From Curtobacterium sp. Leaf183 (GTDB lineage: Bacteria; Actinomycetota; Actinomycetes; Actinomycetales; Microbacteriaceae): 64,000 nt of DNA. Shown here in pieces: positions 52,817 to 62,436 of the stretch (positions are counted from its first letter, which is position 1; every line of letters starts with the position of its first letter). The position numbers and the translations under genes were made by a program. The stretch lies in assembly GCF_001424385.1 (NCBI RefSeq), contig NZ_LMPO01000008.1, positions 544,567-608,566 of the forward strand. Direction: 5' to 3'. The notes under the pieces are model-generated. The model saw only the letters and a program-made list of their open reading frames with translations, searched no databases and was not told the origin of the DNA.

Positions 52817-54244
52817 TCAGTGCGGGGTTGCCTCGGCAGGGATCGCCCCGGCGGTCGCAGCCGGGGTCGAGACGGTCTCGTCGAGGCTCCAGACCACCGT
52901 CTGCTCGGGCGCTTCGACGCGCCAGGGCGGAGGCTGTGTGGGGTAGACGCGTGTGGTGACGGAGCGGCCGGCACTGGTGAACAGCTCGACCACGGATCCG
53001 TCCAGGAGCAGCCGGACCGCGGGCCGGTCCGCCGACCGGTCGAACGGAGCACGGACGACCGCGGGGGTCGGGTCAGCGCGGTGGTCGGTGCTGGCGGACG
53101 CCCGGTCGACCGTGAGGGTGTCCGCATCGACGTCGATGCGGATGTCGAGGTGCTCGGTCTCGGAGAACCGCACACGGATGCACCCGGTGACGGGCACGGG
53201 CAGCACGACCTCGGCCTGCGCGCCGATCGTCGCACCGTGCGCTGGATGCGCCGAGCCGGTCCGGAGCGCCGTGACCGCCGGGTGGGGTTCGGTCGCCAGC
53301 CGACCGTCCGCGAGCCACGCATGCCGCGGGAGCGAGATCGCGCCCGACCAGCCCGCCTGTGCCGCCCACTGGTCGGTGCGGCCCTCGGTGATCCACCCGA
53401 ACAGGACCGGACCCCACGAGCTGGTCCGCATCACGGATGCCGCGTAGAAGTGCTGCCCGTCATCGACCCTGGACGGCCGCGGCGCACCCGTCAACGGGAT
53501 CGCGATCACGTCGCCAGGGCCGTCCGCATGGGACCAGGACCCGACGACGGCGAACTCGACGCCGTCCACCTCGAGGATCTGGGGACACTCCCACCCCTCA
53601 CCCGTGTCGACGCCGTCGACGGTGTCCCGCGCCATCGCGACCAGGTCACCGACGGAGGCCCAAGTGATGCCGTCCGTGGATCGGTAGTGGCGAACGGAGG
53701 CCGTCTGGTCGGCCGCGGCGGCGCCGACCGCCATCGACCACCCGGCACCGTCCCGCCAGACGAACGGATCGCGGAACATCGTGATCGCCTCGTCGGTGGA
53801 CGGGTCCGCCAGGACCTGTACCGGTGGCCCGAACGTGGCGCCACCGTCGGTGGAGACCGCCATGAGCACCGACTGGAACGGACTGTGGTCGACCTTGCCC
53901 GAGTAGTAGGCGCGGATCGTGCCGTCGTGCGTCACCGTGTTGCCGGACCACGCGCCTCCCGAGTCGGCGCCGCCGGGGACGGGGACGATCGCCGGTCGCT
54001 GCAGGGTCCAGTGGACCAGGTCCTCGCTGGTGGCGTGCCCCCACTCGACCGGGATGTCGAGGTCGACCAGCGGCCGGGACTGGAAGTACAGGTGCGCCTG
54101 CCCACCGATGTCGATCGGTCCGTTCGGGTCGTTGACGTAGCCGCGCGGAAGCCGCACGTGGAACTGCGGGAGGTGGTGGTCAGCGGTGGTCACGATCGGT
54201 GCTGCTCCCTGGTGGGCTCTGGGGTCGAGTCGGACGTCGGTCAT
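52817..54244 (-). CDS. GH32 beta-fructosidase (levanase/invertase type)
   Basis: A 475-residue GH32 enzyme. The nucleophile motif is GYVNDPNGP, then MFRDPFVW (RDP) and the acid/base motif GWECPQI. A C-terminal beta-sandwich starts near residue 330. There is no signal peptide, so it cleaves imported fructosides in the cytoplasm. The ATG overlaps the permease stop, making it the last gene of the importer operon controlled by the divergent LacI. Confidence 0.93.
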   Translation of the reverse strand: MTDVRLDPRAHQGAAPIVTTADHHLPQFHVRLPRGYVNDPNGPIDIGGQAHLYFQSRPLVDLDIPVEWGHATSEDLVHWTLQRPAIVPVPGGADSGGAWSGNTVTHDGTIRAYYSGKVDHSPFQSVLMAVSTDGGATFGPPVQVLADPSTDEAITMFRDPFVWRDGAGWSMAVGAAAADQTASVRHYRSTDGITWASVGDLVAMARDTVDGVDTGEGWECPQILEVDGVEFAVVGSWSHADGPGDVIAIPLTGAPRPSRVDDGQHFYAASVMRTSSWGPVLFGWITEGRTDQWAAQAGWSGAISLPRHAWLADGRLATEPHPAVTALRTGSAHPAHGATIGAQAEVVLPVPVTGCIRVRFSETEHLDIRIDVDADTLTVDRASASTDHRADPTPAVVRAPFDRSADRPAVRLLLDGSVVELFTSAGRSVTTRVYPTQPPPWRVEAPEQTVVWSLDETVSTPAATAGAIPAEATPH

Positions 54245-55149
54245 CGGGAGGACCCCGCGGTGACGCCTTCGATGAAGTACCGCTGCGCGACGATGAACAG
54301 GATCACACTCGGGATCATGGTCAGCACCACGCCGGCGAGCACGACGGAGATCGACCCGGTACCCAGGTTGCCCTGCAGACCGACCAACCCCAGCGGCAGG
54401 GTGAAGGAGTCCTGCTGGTTGAGGAAGATCAGCGGCCGGTAGTACTCGGCCCAGAACCCCGAGAAGTTCAGGATCGCGAGCGTCGCGATCGCCGGGCTCG
54501 CCATCCGGGAGTACACGTGCCAGAACACCCCGAACTGCGTGGCGCCGTCGATCCGCGCCGCTTCGCCGAGTTCCTTCGGCATCTGCATGAAGTACTGCCG
54601 CATCAGGAACGTCCCGAACGCACTCCCGAGTGCCGGGACGATCAGCGACGCGATGGAGCCGGTCAGCCCCATGTCCTTCAGGATGACGAACACGGGGATG
54701 ATGATCGTCTGGATCGGCACCATCATCGTGGCGAGGAAGACCCCGAAGATCGTGTTCTTCCCGGGGAAGCTGATCATCGCGAACGCGTACCCGGACAGGG
54801 TGCACGTGATCGTCTGGCCGACGACGATGAGCAGCGTCACCAGGACGCTGTTGACGAAGAACTGGCCGATCGGGATCTGGTTGAACACCGCCGCGTAGTT
54901 GCCGAAGTCCCATGAGAGCGGCAGCCACTGGGGCGGGTTCTGGAACGACTCCGCCGGTGTGCGGAGGGACGTGGTGACCGTCCAGAGCAGCGGGCCGAGC
55001 GCGAACACCGCGGCGATGACCAGGATGACCAGCCCGACGACGCTGCCGACGGTGGCCACCGGCTTCCGACGGCGGACGATGTGGGTGGCCTCCGGCTGCG
55101 CGGCGGTCTCCGGGGCGTGCAGCGGGTTGAGGGTGTCGGTGGTCGTCAT
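54241..55149 (-). CDS. ABC sugar permease (MalG type)
   Basis: A 302-residue permease with a long polar N-terminus and six helices. The ATPase-contact loop is EAARIDGATQFGVFWHVYSR. It ends in YFIEGVTAGSSR, typical of carbohydrate permeases. It overlaps both neighbouring genes by four bases. Confidence 0.93.
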   Translation of the reverse strand: MTTTDTLNPLHAPETAAQPEATHIVRRRKPVATVGSVVGLVILVIAAVFALGPLLWTVTTSLRTPAESFQNPPQWLPLSWDFGNYAAVFNQIPIGQFFVNSVLVTLLIVVGQTITCTLSGYAFAMISFPGKNTIFGVFLATMMVPIQTIIIPVFVILKDMGLTGSIASLIVPALGSAFGTFLMRQYFMQMPKELGEAARIDGATQFGVFWHVYSRMASPAIATLAILNFSGFWAEYYRPLIFLNQQDSFTLPLGLVGLQGNLGTGSISVVLAGVVLTMIPSVILFIVAQRYFIEGVTAGSSR

Positions 55150-56093
55150 TGGTAGAACACCAGCTTTCGTGCGGCGAGGAACTGGATCCCGGTGATGATG
55201 CCGATGATGACCAGCAAGAGGATGGCGATGGCGGATGCGAATCCGAACTGCAGGTTCTGGAAGCCGGCCTGGTACAGCGAGATGGTCGCGGTCGTCGTCG
55301 CGGTCCCCGGCCCGCCCTTCGTCATGATGAACGGCTGGTCGAACAGTTGCATCGCGTTGATCATGGCGATCACCGTGGCGAAGAGGATCGTCGGGCTGAT
55401 CAGCGGGATCTTGATCCGGAAGAGCGTGCGCCACGGACCCGCACCGTCGATCGCCGCGGCTTCCTGCACGTCCACCGGTACCGACATCAGCGCGGCGACG
55501 AACAACACGAAGGTGAAGCCGACCTGCTGCCACACCACCACGAGGACGATCGTGACCTTCGCCCAGAACGGGTCGTTGAGCCAGTGCGCCCCGGGCAGCC
55601 CGATCTCGTTCAGGTAGTAGTTGATCAGTCCGAACTTGGTGTCGAAGATGTAGCCCATGAAGATCGACACCGCGGCGGTCGATGCCAGCAGTGGCAGGTA
55701 GAACGACGTCCGGAAGAACACCCGGGTGGTGTTGCGTCTGCGGTTGTTCGCCAGGACGGCGAGCAGCATGCCGAGGGAGATCTGCAGGACGACGATCGCC
55801 AGCGCGAGGATGACGGTCACGCCGAACGACGCGAGCACGGGTCCGTCGGTGAACAGCCGTACGTAGTTGTCGAAGCCGACGAACTTCGGGCTGCTGATCA
55901 CGTCCCACGACGTGAAGGACAGGCCGAGCGAGGCGAGGATGGGGATGAGGGTGAACACGGCGACGAAGAGCACCGCGAGCCCGATCATCAGGAACCCGAA
56001 CGTGGACTCGCGTCGGCGTGCACGCTTGGCAGCCGGTCGGCGGGCTGCGACCTCGGCAGCCCGCCGGATGGGTGTCTCTGTTGCTGCGGTCAT
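55146..56093 (-). CDS. ABC sugar permease (MalF type)
   Basis: A 315-residue permease. A basic N-terminal stretch is followed by six helices and the loop EAAAIDGAGPWRTLFRIKIP. The ATG at 56093 overlaps the binding-protein stop by one base. It works with the MalG-type permease and a shared ATPase not encoded here. Confidence 0.93.
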   Translation of the reverse strand: MTAATETPIRRAAEVAARRPAAKRARRRESTFGFLMIGLAVLFVAVFTLIPILASLGLSFTSWDVISSPKFVGFDNYVRLFTDGPVLASFGVTVILALAIVVLQISLGMLLAVLANNRRRNTTRVFFRTSFYLPLLASTAAVSIFMGYIFDTKFGLINYYLNEIGLPGAHWLNDPFWAKVTIVLVVVWQQVGFTFVLFVAALMSVPVDVQEAAAIDGAGPWRTLFRIKIPLISPTILFATVIAMINAMQLFDQPFIMTKGGPGTATTTATISLYQAGFQNLQFGFASAIAILLLVIIGIITGIQFLAARKLVFYQ

Positions 56094-57499
56094 CACGAGG
56101 CCTGTGACGCTGCCTTCTCGATGTCTGCTTGCAGACCGTCGAGTGCCTTCTTCGCGTTGCCGGACGAGATCGCCTGCGTCGTGCGTTGGTTCAGGGCCGT
56201 CGCGAGCGCGTTGTAGTACGGCGGTGCGGAGATCGGCACCGAGTTGTCGAGCTGGTCGTAGAACACCGACCAGTGCTCCGGTCCCGTCGTCTTGTACCGT
56301 TCGGCCGTCATCAGCGACTTCTGCGCCGGGGTGGTGACGTTCCCGGGCCAGAGGGCGTCGAAGCTCTCCGGCTGCACCATGAGCTTGATGACCTCGAACG
56401 CCAGGTCCTTCTGCTTCGACGAGTTGAAGATGCCGTAGCCGCCGGCACCGAAGAGCGACCTGTTGCTCTTCCACGTCGGGAACTCGACCACGTCGAAGCT
56501 GCCGTCCTTCATCCCTGCGTTGTGGAGACCGCCGGCCCAGAACCCGCCGCCGATCGTCATGCCGATCCGGCCGGAAGCCATCAGCCCCTGCAGGGTGGCA
56601 CCGCCGCCGACGTCAGGTGACGGAGAAGCGCCGGACTTCTGCAGGTCGATCACGTACTGCAGTGCCTCGACGGCCGCGTCCGAGTTCGCCGTGGGGTCAC
56701 CCCACTTCCAGCCGCCCCCGCGCCCGGAGACGCCGATCGGGTTGTCCGAGAACGCCTTGCTCTTCCACAGCCAGTCGCCGCCGGAGTACTTGCCCTCGTC
56801 GAGCAGGTTCCCGTCGTTGGCGTAGAGGAACGACGTCCAGCTCCCCCAGAGACGCACCACCCAGTCGAACGCGTAGGTGCCGCCGCCGACCTTGGCGAGG
56901 CTCTCGGCCGAGGAGTGGAAGTCGTCCATGGACCACTTGCTCGTCGGACGCGACACACCGGCCTTGTCGAACAGGTCGGTCGAGTAGAACATGCTGCCCG
57001 CGTTGAAGCTGTCGGGCAACGTGTAGAGGTGCCCCTGGTACATCGTCGACTCGAGCAGCACCGGGTGCGCGCCGGTGAAGTACGTGTGCAGGTCCGACAG
57101 GTTCTTCGTGACGTAGTCGTCGAGCGGGGTCAGGAGGTTCTTCGACGCCAGCAGCTGCTGGCCCTCCGTCGCGACGCTGACGATGTCCGGGACGTCGCCC
57201 GAGGCGATCTGCGTGAGGACCTTGGCGAGGAAGTCGTTCCAGTCCGTGCCGTTGATCGCAGTGACCTGCAGGCTCGCCTTCTTGTCGAGCCGCTTGATCT
57301 TGGGCTCGATGGCCTTCTGCAGCGCAGTGGCGGCGCTCTGCTCACCGAAGTAGAGCATCTTCACCGTGCCGGAGCTGCTGCTCCCGCTGCCTGCGGTCGA
57401 GCACGCGGCCAGCGATCCGATGCCGGCCAGGGCGAGCCCGGCCCCACCGAACTTGAACAGCGTGCGCCGATCGATCGGGGTGCTGAATCCGTTCGTCAT
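56093..57499 (-). CDS. ABC sugar-binding lipoprotein of the fructan locus
   Basis: A 468-residue solute-binding protein. The signal region has a Tat-like DRRTLFKFGG and the lipobox LAAC (about residue 32). The mature part is of the family 1 sugar-binding type (GDVPDIVSVATEGQQLLASK and later MASGRIGMTIGGGFWAGGL). I chose the ATG at 57499, which has AGAGAGGAGCGACC upstream. Context with two GH32 enzymes suggests fructo-oligosaccharides. Confidence 0.9.
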   Translation of the reverse strand: MTNGFSTPIDRRTLFKFGGAGLALAGIGSLAACSTAGSGSSSSGTVKMLYFGEQSAATALQKAIEPKIKRLDKKASLQVTAINGTDWNDFLAKVLTQIASGDVPDIVSVATEGQQLLASKNLLTPLDDYVTKNLSDLHTYFTGAHPVLLESTMYQGHLYTLPDSFNAGSMFYSTDLFDKAGVSRPTSKWSMDDFHSSAESLAKVGGGTYAFDWVVRLWGSWTSFLYANDGNLLDEGKYSGGDWLWKSKAFSDNPIGVSGRGGGWKWGDPTANSDAAVEALQYVIDLQKSGASPSPDVGGGATLQGLMASGRIGMTIGGGFWAGGLHNAGMKDGSFDVVEFPTWKSNRSLFGAGGYGIFNSSKQKDLAFEVIKLMVQPESFDALWPGNVTTPAQKSLMTAERYKTTGPEHWSVFYDQLDNSVPISAPPYYNALATALNQRTTQAISSGNAKKALDGLQADIEKAASQAS

Positions 57500-57541
57500 G
57501 GGTCGCTCCTCTCTGAGCGATCGTGGCTCCTCCACCGAAGC

Positions 57542-57554
57542 CAATACGTATTTG
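57542..57554. promoter_or_regulatory. LacI-type operator 1 of the fructan locus
   Basis: CAATACGTATTTG contains the palindrome AATACGTATT. An identical 13-mer lies 46 bp away. It sits upstream of the leftward importer operon. Confidence 0.75.
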
Positions 57555-57587
57555 CAGGGCGAGCGTACACAGCGGCGGGAACAGACG

Positions 57588-57600
57588 CAATACGTATTTG
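57588..57600. promoter_or_regulatory. LacI-type operator 2 of the fructan locus
   Basis: The second exact copy of CAATACGTATTTG lies 34 bp before the LacI start codon. Paired sites suggest repression of both divergent promoters. Confidence 0.75.
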
Positions 57601-57634
57601 CTTCTGGCATGATGAGACGGACGAAGGAGGGTCG

Positions 57635-58690
57635 ATGGCGAGCCGCAACAGCACGACGCAGTCACAGCGCGTCACCATGAAGGACGTCGCGCGCCACGCC
57701 GGGGTGTCGCAGCCGACGGTGTCGTTCGTGCTGAACGACCGCCGCGACGTCTCGATCGCAGCCGAGACACGCGCACGCGTGCTGGAGTCCGCGAAGGCGC
57801 TGAACTTCCGACCCAACCGCGCCGCACAGTCCCTGCGATCGAACCGGTCGTACACGGTCGGCGTGATCGCCGACCGGCTGGTCTCGCAGCCCTACGCCGG
57901 GCACATCGTGCTGGGCGTGCAGCAGGCCGTCCAGGAGGCCGGGTACGTCTGCTTCGTGGTGGAGACGGCGCAGACGACCGACGGTGGCAAGGCGGCGGTG
58001 GAGAACCTCGTCCAGCAGGGGGTCGCCGGCCTGGTCTACGCGGCGCCCGGCCCCGAGTACGTCACTCCGGTCGACGGGCTCGACGCCGTTCCGACGGTCT
58101 TCGTCAACTGCTTCCCCCAGGGCGACGCGCCGGCCGTCACCGTGCTGGCCGACGAGTTCCAGGGCGGCCACGACGTCGCGGAAGCCGTCTTCGCCGCGGG
58201 CCACACGGACGTGGCGTTCCTCGGCGGCCCGGAAGACGACTACGCCTGTCGGGAGCGGAAACGCGGGCTCGACGAAGCCGCGACGGAAGCCGGCGTCGAC
58301 CCGGAGGCCATCCGCGTGCACTTCGGCACCTTCCAGGTCGGCTCCGGCTTCGACCTGGCGATCGAGGTGTTGACCGGGAACCGACCGTCCGCCGTGATCT
58401 GCGGCAACGACCGCATGGCCGTCGGGGCCCTGATGGCGGCGCAGTCGCTCGGTCTGCGCTGCCCGGAAGACGTCAGCATCGTCGGGTTCGACGACCAGCC
58501 CGACCTCGCGGACCAGATGCACCCACCGCTGACCACCGTCGCACTGCCGCATCAGCAGATGGGGTTCGAAGCCGGGACCCTGCTGCTGGCAGCGGGCGAA
58601 CAGCCCGGCCGGCACCTCGTGCCCTGCGAGTACGTCCCCCGGAGCTCGCTCGCAGCGCCGCGACCCGCTGACCCGAAGGAACCCGAGTGA
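57635..58690 (+). CDS. LacI-family regulator of the fructan locus
   Basis: A 351-residue LacI/GalR protein. The HTH is TMKDVARHAGVSQPTVSFVL (about 14-33), followed by FRPNRAAQSLRSNRS and a full effector domain. GAAGGAGG precedes the ATG at 57635. It lies between the divergent importer operon and the downstream GH32 gene, whose start overlaps its stop. It should repress all of them in the absence of the sugar. Confidence 0.93.
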   Translation: MASRNSTTQSQRVTMKDVARHAGVSQPTVSFVLNDRRDVSIAAETRARVLESAKALNFRPNRAAQSLRSNRSYTVGVIADRLVSQPYAGHIVLGVQQAVQEAGYVCFVVETAQTTDGGKAAVENLVQQGVAGLVYAAPGPEYVTPVDGLDAVPTVFVNCFPQGDAPAVTVLADEFQGGHDVAEAVFAAGHTDVAFLGGPEDDYACRERKRGLDEAATEAGVDPEAIRVHFGTFQVGSGFDLAIEVLTGNRPSAVICGNDRMAVGALMAAQSLGLRCPEDVSIVGFDDQPDLADQMHPPLTTVALPHQQMGFEAGTLLLAAGEQPGRHLVPCEYVPRSSLAAPRPADPKEPE

Positions 58691-60159
58691 CTCCCCCACC
58701 CAGCACGCACTTCCAGCCGCCGAACGGATTCGTCGGTGACGTCATCCCGTACGAGCACGACGGGACTGCATGGCTGTTCTACCTGCTCGACGAACGGCCA
58801 GACGCTCCGCCGCTCGAACGTGCGACCGGCATGCCCTGGGCGGCCGTCACGACGACCGACTTCGTGACCTTCGACGACCAGGGCGTCGTGCTGCCCTCCG
58901 GCGGCCCGGACGCCAGCGACCACGACTGCTACACCGGCAGCGTCGTCCGCGGGGACGACGGCACGCTGCACCTGTTCTCCACGGGCCACAACCCCCGCAT
59001 CCGGACCAGCACCGATGACGACGCGAAGGATGCCCAGGTCGTCTGCCACGCCACCTCCGACGGCGACCTGACCGCGTGGACCAAGCACCCCGAGTGGGAC
59101 CTCCCCGCGCTCGCCGGCTACTCCCCCGAGGACTGGCGGGACCCGTTCGTGTTCCGCCCACATGCGGATCGGCCGTGGCAGATGCTGCTGGCCACGCGCC
59201 GACCAGACGAGCCGTACCGCCGGTCCGGACTCGTCGCCCGACTCGAGTCCGACGACCTCGTGACCTGGCGAGACGCCGAACCGCTGTGGGAGCCACACCG
59301 CTTCATCACCCAGGAATGCCCGGACGTGTTCCAGTGGGGTGACTGGTGGTACCTGGTGTACTCCGAGTTCTCCGACGCGTTCTGCACGCGCTACCGCATC
59401 GCGACGTCCCCGGACGGCCCGTGGACCGCGCCGGCCGACGACACGGTCGACGGCCGCGCGTTCTACGCGGCGAAGACGGTGGCCCTCGACGGCGCTCGGT
59501 ACTTCGTCGGCTGGATCGCCTCGAAGGACGGACGGCGTGACGCCGGCCCCTGGCAGTGGGCAGGGACGATGGCGACCCTGGAGGCCCACCAGCGTCCGGA
59601 CGGCTCGTTGCGGTTCGACCTCCCCCACACCCTGCAGGCGGCGTACGCGCACACGACCGACGTCACGGAGCAGCTCGAGCCGCGCAACGGCGCGGCTCAG
59701 GCGGTCGGGACCGGAGCGGTGACCCGGTACGCGTCCTGGATCGGACCAGAGCTCCCGTCCGAGGCGCTGGTCACCGTGGACGTCGACCTCGCACCGGACA
59801 CGGGGGCCTTCGGCATCCTGCTGCGGACGACCGACGACGGCGAGCACGGCTACGCACTCCGTCTCGAACCCGCTCGCAACCGCCTCGTGCTCGATCGATG
59901 GCCGCGCGGCACCACCGGGACCGAGCAGTGGCAGGTCCTCGGCGACGTGCCGCACGCGGTCGAACTCGAACGCCCGGTCGACCTCGCACCGGGCCGACAC
60001 CGGATCGTCGTGCACCTCGACGGCGACATCTGTGTGGCTGTCGTCGACGGGGCCGTCGCGCTGAGCACGCGCCTGTACGACCGCGCGGACGGACGGGTCG
60101 GTCTGTTCGTGCAGGACGGCGCGTTCCGTCTGGACCGGATGACGATCAGGACACGCTGA
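58687..60159 (+). CDS. Divergent GH32-family glycosidase
   Basis: A 490-residue five-bladed propeller plus C-terminal sandwich. The usual WxNDPNG is replaced by PPNGFVGDVIPYEHDG, whose Asp is the likely nucleophile. WRDPFVF (RDP) and TQECPDVF (acid/base Glu) are intact. It has no signal peptide. This variant N-terminal motif may indicate a specificity other than sucrose or levan. The GTG overlaps the LacI stop (GTGA). Confidence 0.87.
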   Translation: MTPPPSTHFQPPNGFVGDVIPYEHDGTAWLFYLLDERPDAPPLERATGMPWAAVTTTDFVTFDDQGVVLPSGGPDASDHDCYTGSVVRGDDGTLHLFSTGHNPRIRTSTDDDAKDAQVVCHATSDGDLTAWTKHPEWDLPALAGYSPEDWRDPFVFRPHADRPWQMLLATRRPDEPYRRSGLVARLESDDLVTWRDAEPLWEPHRFITQECPDVFQWGDWWYLVYSEFSDAFCTRYRIATSPDGPWTAPADDTVDGRAFYAAKTVALDGARYFVGWIASKDGRRDAGPWQWAGTMATLEAHQRPDGSLRFDLPHTLQAAYAHTTDVTEQLEPRNGAAQAVGTGAVTRYASWIGPELPSEALVTVDVDLAPDTGAFGILLRTTDDGEHGYALRLEPARNRLVLDRWPRGTTGTEQWQVLGDVPHAVELERPVDLAPGRHRIVVHLDGDICVAVVDGAVALSTRLYDRADGRVGLFVQDGAFRLDRMTIRTR

Positions 60160-60172
60160 CGCCGACGCGGGC

Positions 60173-60658
60173 TCAGCCGGATGGTTGCGCCTGTCCGACG
60201 ACGACGAGGCGCCAGGTGCTGGTCCTGTCGCTGTCGAAGGCGCTGCAGGCAACGCTGTCGATGGCGGCGGGTGGCCCGTCGGGAACCGCGATGCGGTGCG
60301 GGCTGTCGCGGCAGCGCATCGCACCGACTGTGGTGTCTCGGCTTCCGGTGTCGGTCGCGGTGCGGATCACGGCGCGCATCTGCCCGTTGCCGAAGCAGGA
60401 GAACTCCAGATGGTCGACGGGTTGGGATGCTGGGAACTGCAGTCGGACGCCCGGTTCCACTTCCTGCGGCGCCTGTTCGCCGGCGTCGATGTTCGAGACG
60501 AGCACACCGAGGACGCCGGGGTTCGCCTCGGCCACCCGGTCCTGCTGTTGCTGCCAGTCGGCGAGCGTCCCGCTGTCCACCGACGTGGCCGAGCAACCGG
60601 TGAGGGCGATGAGCACTCCGGCGAGGGCGGGGACGACAATCGCGTGGACTCGGCGCAC
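60173..60658 (-). CDS. Small lipoprotein of unknown function
   Basis: A 161-residue protein. The N-terminal signal segment ends in the lipobox LTGC (residues 19-22), so it is probably lipid-anchored outside the membrane. Three further cysteines occur in the mature part (EFSCFG, AMRCRD, SVACSAF). I do not recognise the family. GTG at 60658 is the start. It converges with the GH32 gene. Confidence 0.72.
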   Translation of the reverse strand: MRRVHAIVVPALAGVLIALTGCSATSVDSGTLADWQQQQDRVAEANPGVLGVLVSNIDAGEQAPQEVEPGVRLQFPASQPVDHLEFSCFGNGQMRAVIRTATDTGSRDTTVGAMRCRDSPHRIAVPDGPPAAIDSVACSAFDSDRTSTWRLVVVGQAQPSG

Positions 60659-60805
60659 GTCGTGAGCCTAACGGCGACTGATGCCGTCGAGCCCCCGGCG
60701 AGGTGTTCGGTCTATTCGCGGATGCCAGTGCTTGCGCGGATCGCCGATGCCAGTCGTGACGGGCGTTCCACGGGTATCGGGATTCTGTTCCATGGCACCG
60801 CGACG

Positions 60806-61387
60806 TCAGCCGTTGTCGGCCGCCTTTCGAACGCGGAGCTGCGCCAGTCCGGCTCCGACTCCCGCGACCGCGCTGGCAGTGAGGCCAGTCGCTATCAGCC
60901 CGGCTGCGGCCGCGATGCTGGTCATGAGCACTCTGAGGTTCCCGCGTGGCTTGCGCGGTGAGTGTGCGCGGACCGCGTTTTCGAACCACGACGTTGGCAC
61001 TTCGCCGATGTGCCAGTTCGCGATGCGGCTGCTCGCCTCGAGGGCGACCTTGAAGACCTGATTCTGGGTGGACGCGGCGTTCATCAGGTTCACCTGGGTG
61101 GCCAGCCATGTGGCGATCGCCCTGTCGTGTTTGGACAGTCCAACGAGGAGTCGTGGGACGAGGAGCGCGTAGTCCAACTCTGGCTTGTGCCAGAGCCTCG
61201 CCACAGTCGGCCAGGTGCGGCGCCTTGTGATTCGGTCGAGTGCGTCGAGTACTTCGAGCACGGCCGCCTCCCGCGCCTGCGACCGGCCGGCGCGCATCGT
61301 CGTCACTTGCGTGTACGTGAAGAGCCCGACTGTGACGACGATGGAGATGAGCGCTGCAAGTTGTGCAGCCGCCGCGACCCCTGTCAA
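60806..61387 (-). CDS. Hypothetical protein with two membrane helices
   Basis: A 193-residue protein with an N-terminal helix (about 5-27) and a C-terminal Ala-rich helix (about 150-175) around a cytosolic or outer domain containing TRRRTWPTVARLWHKPELDY. No known family is recognised. The start is probably TTG at 61387, with GAGG upstream. It follows the next gene by 11 bp and likely shares its transcript. The base composition is lower in GC than most of the window. Confidence 0.6.
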   Translation of the reverse strand: MTGVAAAAQLAALISIVVTVGLFTYTQVTTMRAGRSQAREAAVLEVLDALDRITRRRTWPTVARLWHKPELDYALLVPRLLVGLSKHDRAIATWLATQVNLMNAASTQNQVFKVALEASSRIANWHIGEVPTSWFENAVRAHSPRKPRGNLRVLMTSIAAAAGLIATGLTASAVAGVGAGLAQLRVRKAADNG

Positions 61388-61398
61388 CGCTCGTAGCC

Positions 61399-62130
61399 TC
61401 AGCGGTCGAGCTCGTTGAGCGCGAGGATCTGGTCGTGGGTGAAGTGCCCGAGAGGTGCTCCGTCTGAAGCCACTGTGGCGATCGACTGCACGGACGGCCT
61501 GATTCGATTGCCGACCGCGTCGTTGAAGGCGATCGGGCTGGCTACGAAGCTCGCGAGGTTCGGGAACGGGTTGAAGTAGTCGAACTGGTCCCTCGTGATG
61601 CCGGCCTTGGCAGGGTCGAAGGTCACCTGCACAATTCCGCCTTCGAAGCGCACTTGGGAGACGGCTTTGGCGAGGACGACGCCCTTGGAAGAACGCTCGG
61701 CGAAGTAGTCGTTGAAGACTTGAAGCACCTCGGCGTCAGTCACAGCTGGGCCATTAGCCGAGGCGGAGGCGGCTGCAGCCCCTGCAGTTGCAGTGGCCGA
61801 CGGTGTCGGCACGGCAGAGGTGGTTGCTCTTGCGGAGGCTTCCGGCCTCGCGACCGCGGTTGCCGTCTCGACAGGCGCAGGATCACCCTCGGTAATCGCT
61901 CCGATGATGATCCCGATGACTGCTATAGCAGCTACGGAACCGCCGATGATGAGCGTCTTCTTCGGAAGCGGCTTCTTCGGCCGGCGGAAGACGAGACTTG
62001 ACCGGAGCGCTCCCTGGTTCTGCTGGACGAGTTCCCACCCGTCCTTTTCCATCTTCGTTCGCGTCTTCCCTTCAAGACCGCGAATGGCGTTCACGGTCTT
62101 CGTTTCGTACCGCACGTGTTCGTCGTTCAA
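61399..62130 (-). CDS. Hypothetical DUF4177-like membrane protein
   Basis: A 243-residue protein. The N-terminal 50 residues (RYETKTVNAIRGLEGKTRTK, then MEKDGWELVQQNQG) resemble DUF4177-type modules. A helix (about 57-78) is followed by an Ala/Ser/Thr/Pro linker and an external domain of about 110 residues. TTG at 62130 with AAGGAG seven bases upstream is the best start. The function is unknown. Confidence 0.68.
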   Translation of the reverse strand: MNDEHVRYETKTVNAIRGLEGKTRTKMEKDGWELVQQNQGALRSSLVFRRPKKPLPKKTLIIGGSVAAIAVIGIIIGAITEGDPAPVETATAVARPEASARATTSAVPTPSATATAGAAAASASANGPAVTDAEVLQVFNDYFAERSSKGVVLAKAVSQVRFEGGIVQVTFDPAKAGITRDQFDYFNPFPNLASFVASPIAFNDAVGNRIRPSVQSIATVASDGAPLGHFTHDQILALNELDR

Positions 62131-62199
62131 CGACTGTCTCCTTGCTCACGATCAACTGTTTCTCTTCCGCTCGCAACGCAGGGCGCCAGCGGCTGCTCA

Positions 62200-62436
62200 T
62201 CACTGGCCGATCAAGCGAGTCTTTGCGCTGGCGAACTCGTCGTCAGAGAGCACTCCAGCGGTTCGGAGGTCAGCGAGTTTCTGGATCTGCTCGGCCAGCC
62301 CATCGGTGCGGCCCGCGCAAGCAACGGACGCACGCCCGTTCAGGTGCTGTTCGGCAGCGCACTCGGGGTCGTCAAATGGCGACGAATCCGCTGTCTCGGT
62401 AGGAATACCCTCCCGGTCCGGGTTCTTGCGTCGAAT
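62200..62436 (-). pseudogene. SHOCT-domain coding remnant in a shifted frame
   Basis: A 78-codon open frame ends with a clear SHOCT domain (LAEQIQKLADLRTAGVLSDD, then EFASAKTRLIGQ). It has no ATG, GTG or TTG and no ribosome binding site. It overlaps the 3' end of the hypothetical gene at 62372-62737 in a +1 frame. SHOCT domains usually sit at protein C-termini, so this is probably the frameshifted tail of that gene. Confidence 0.6.
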
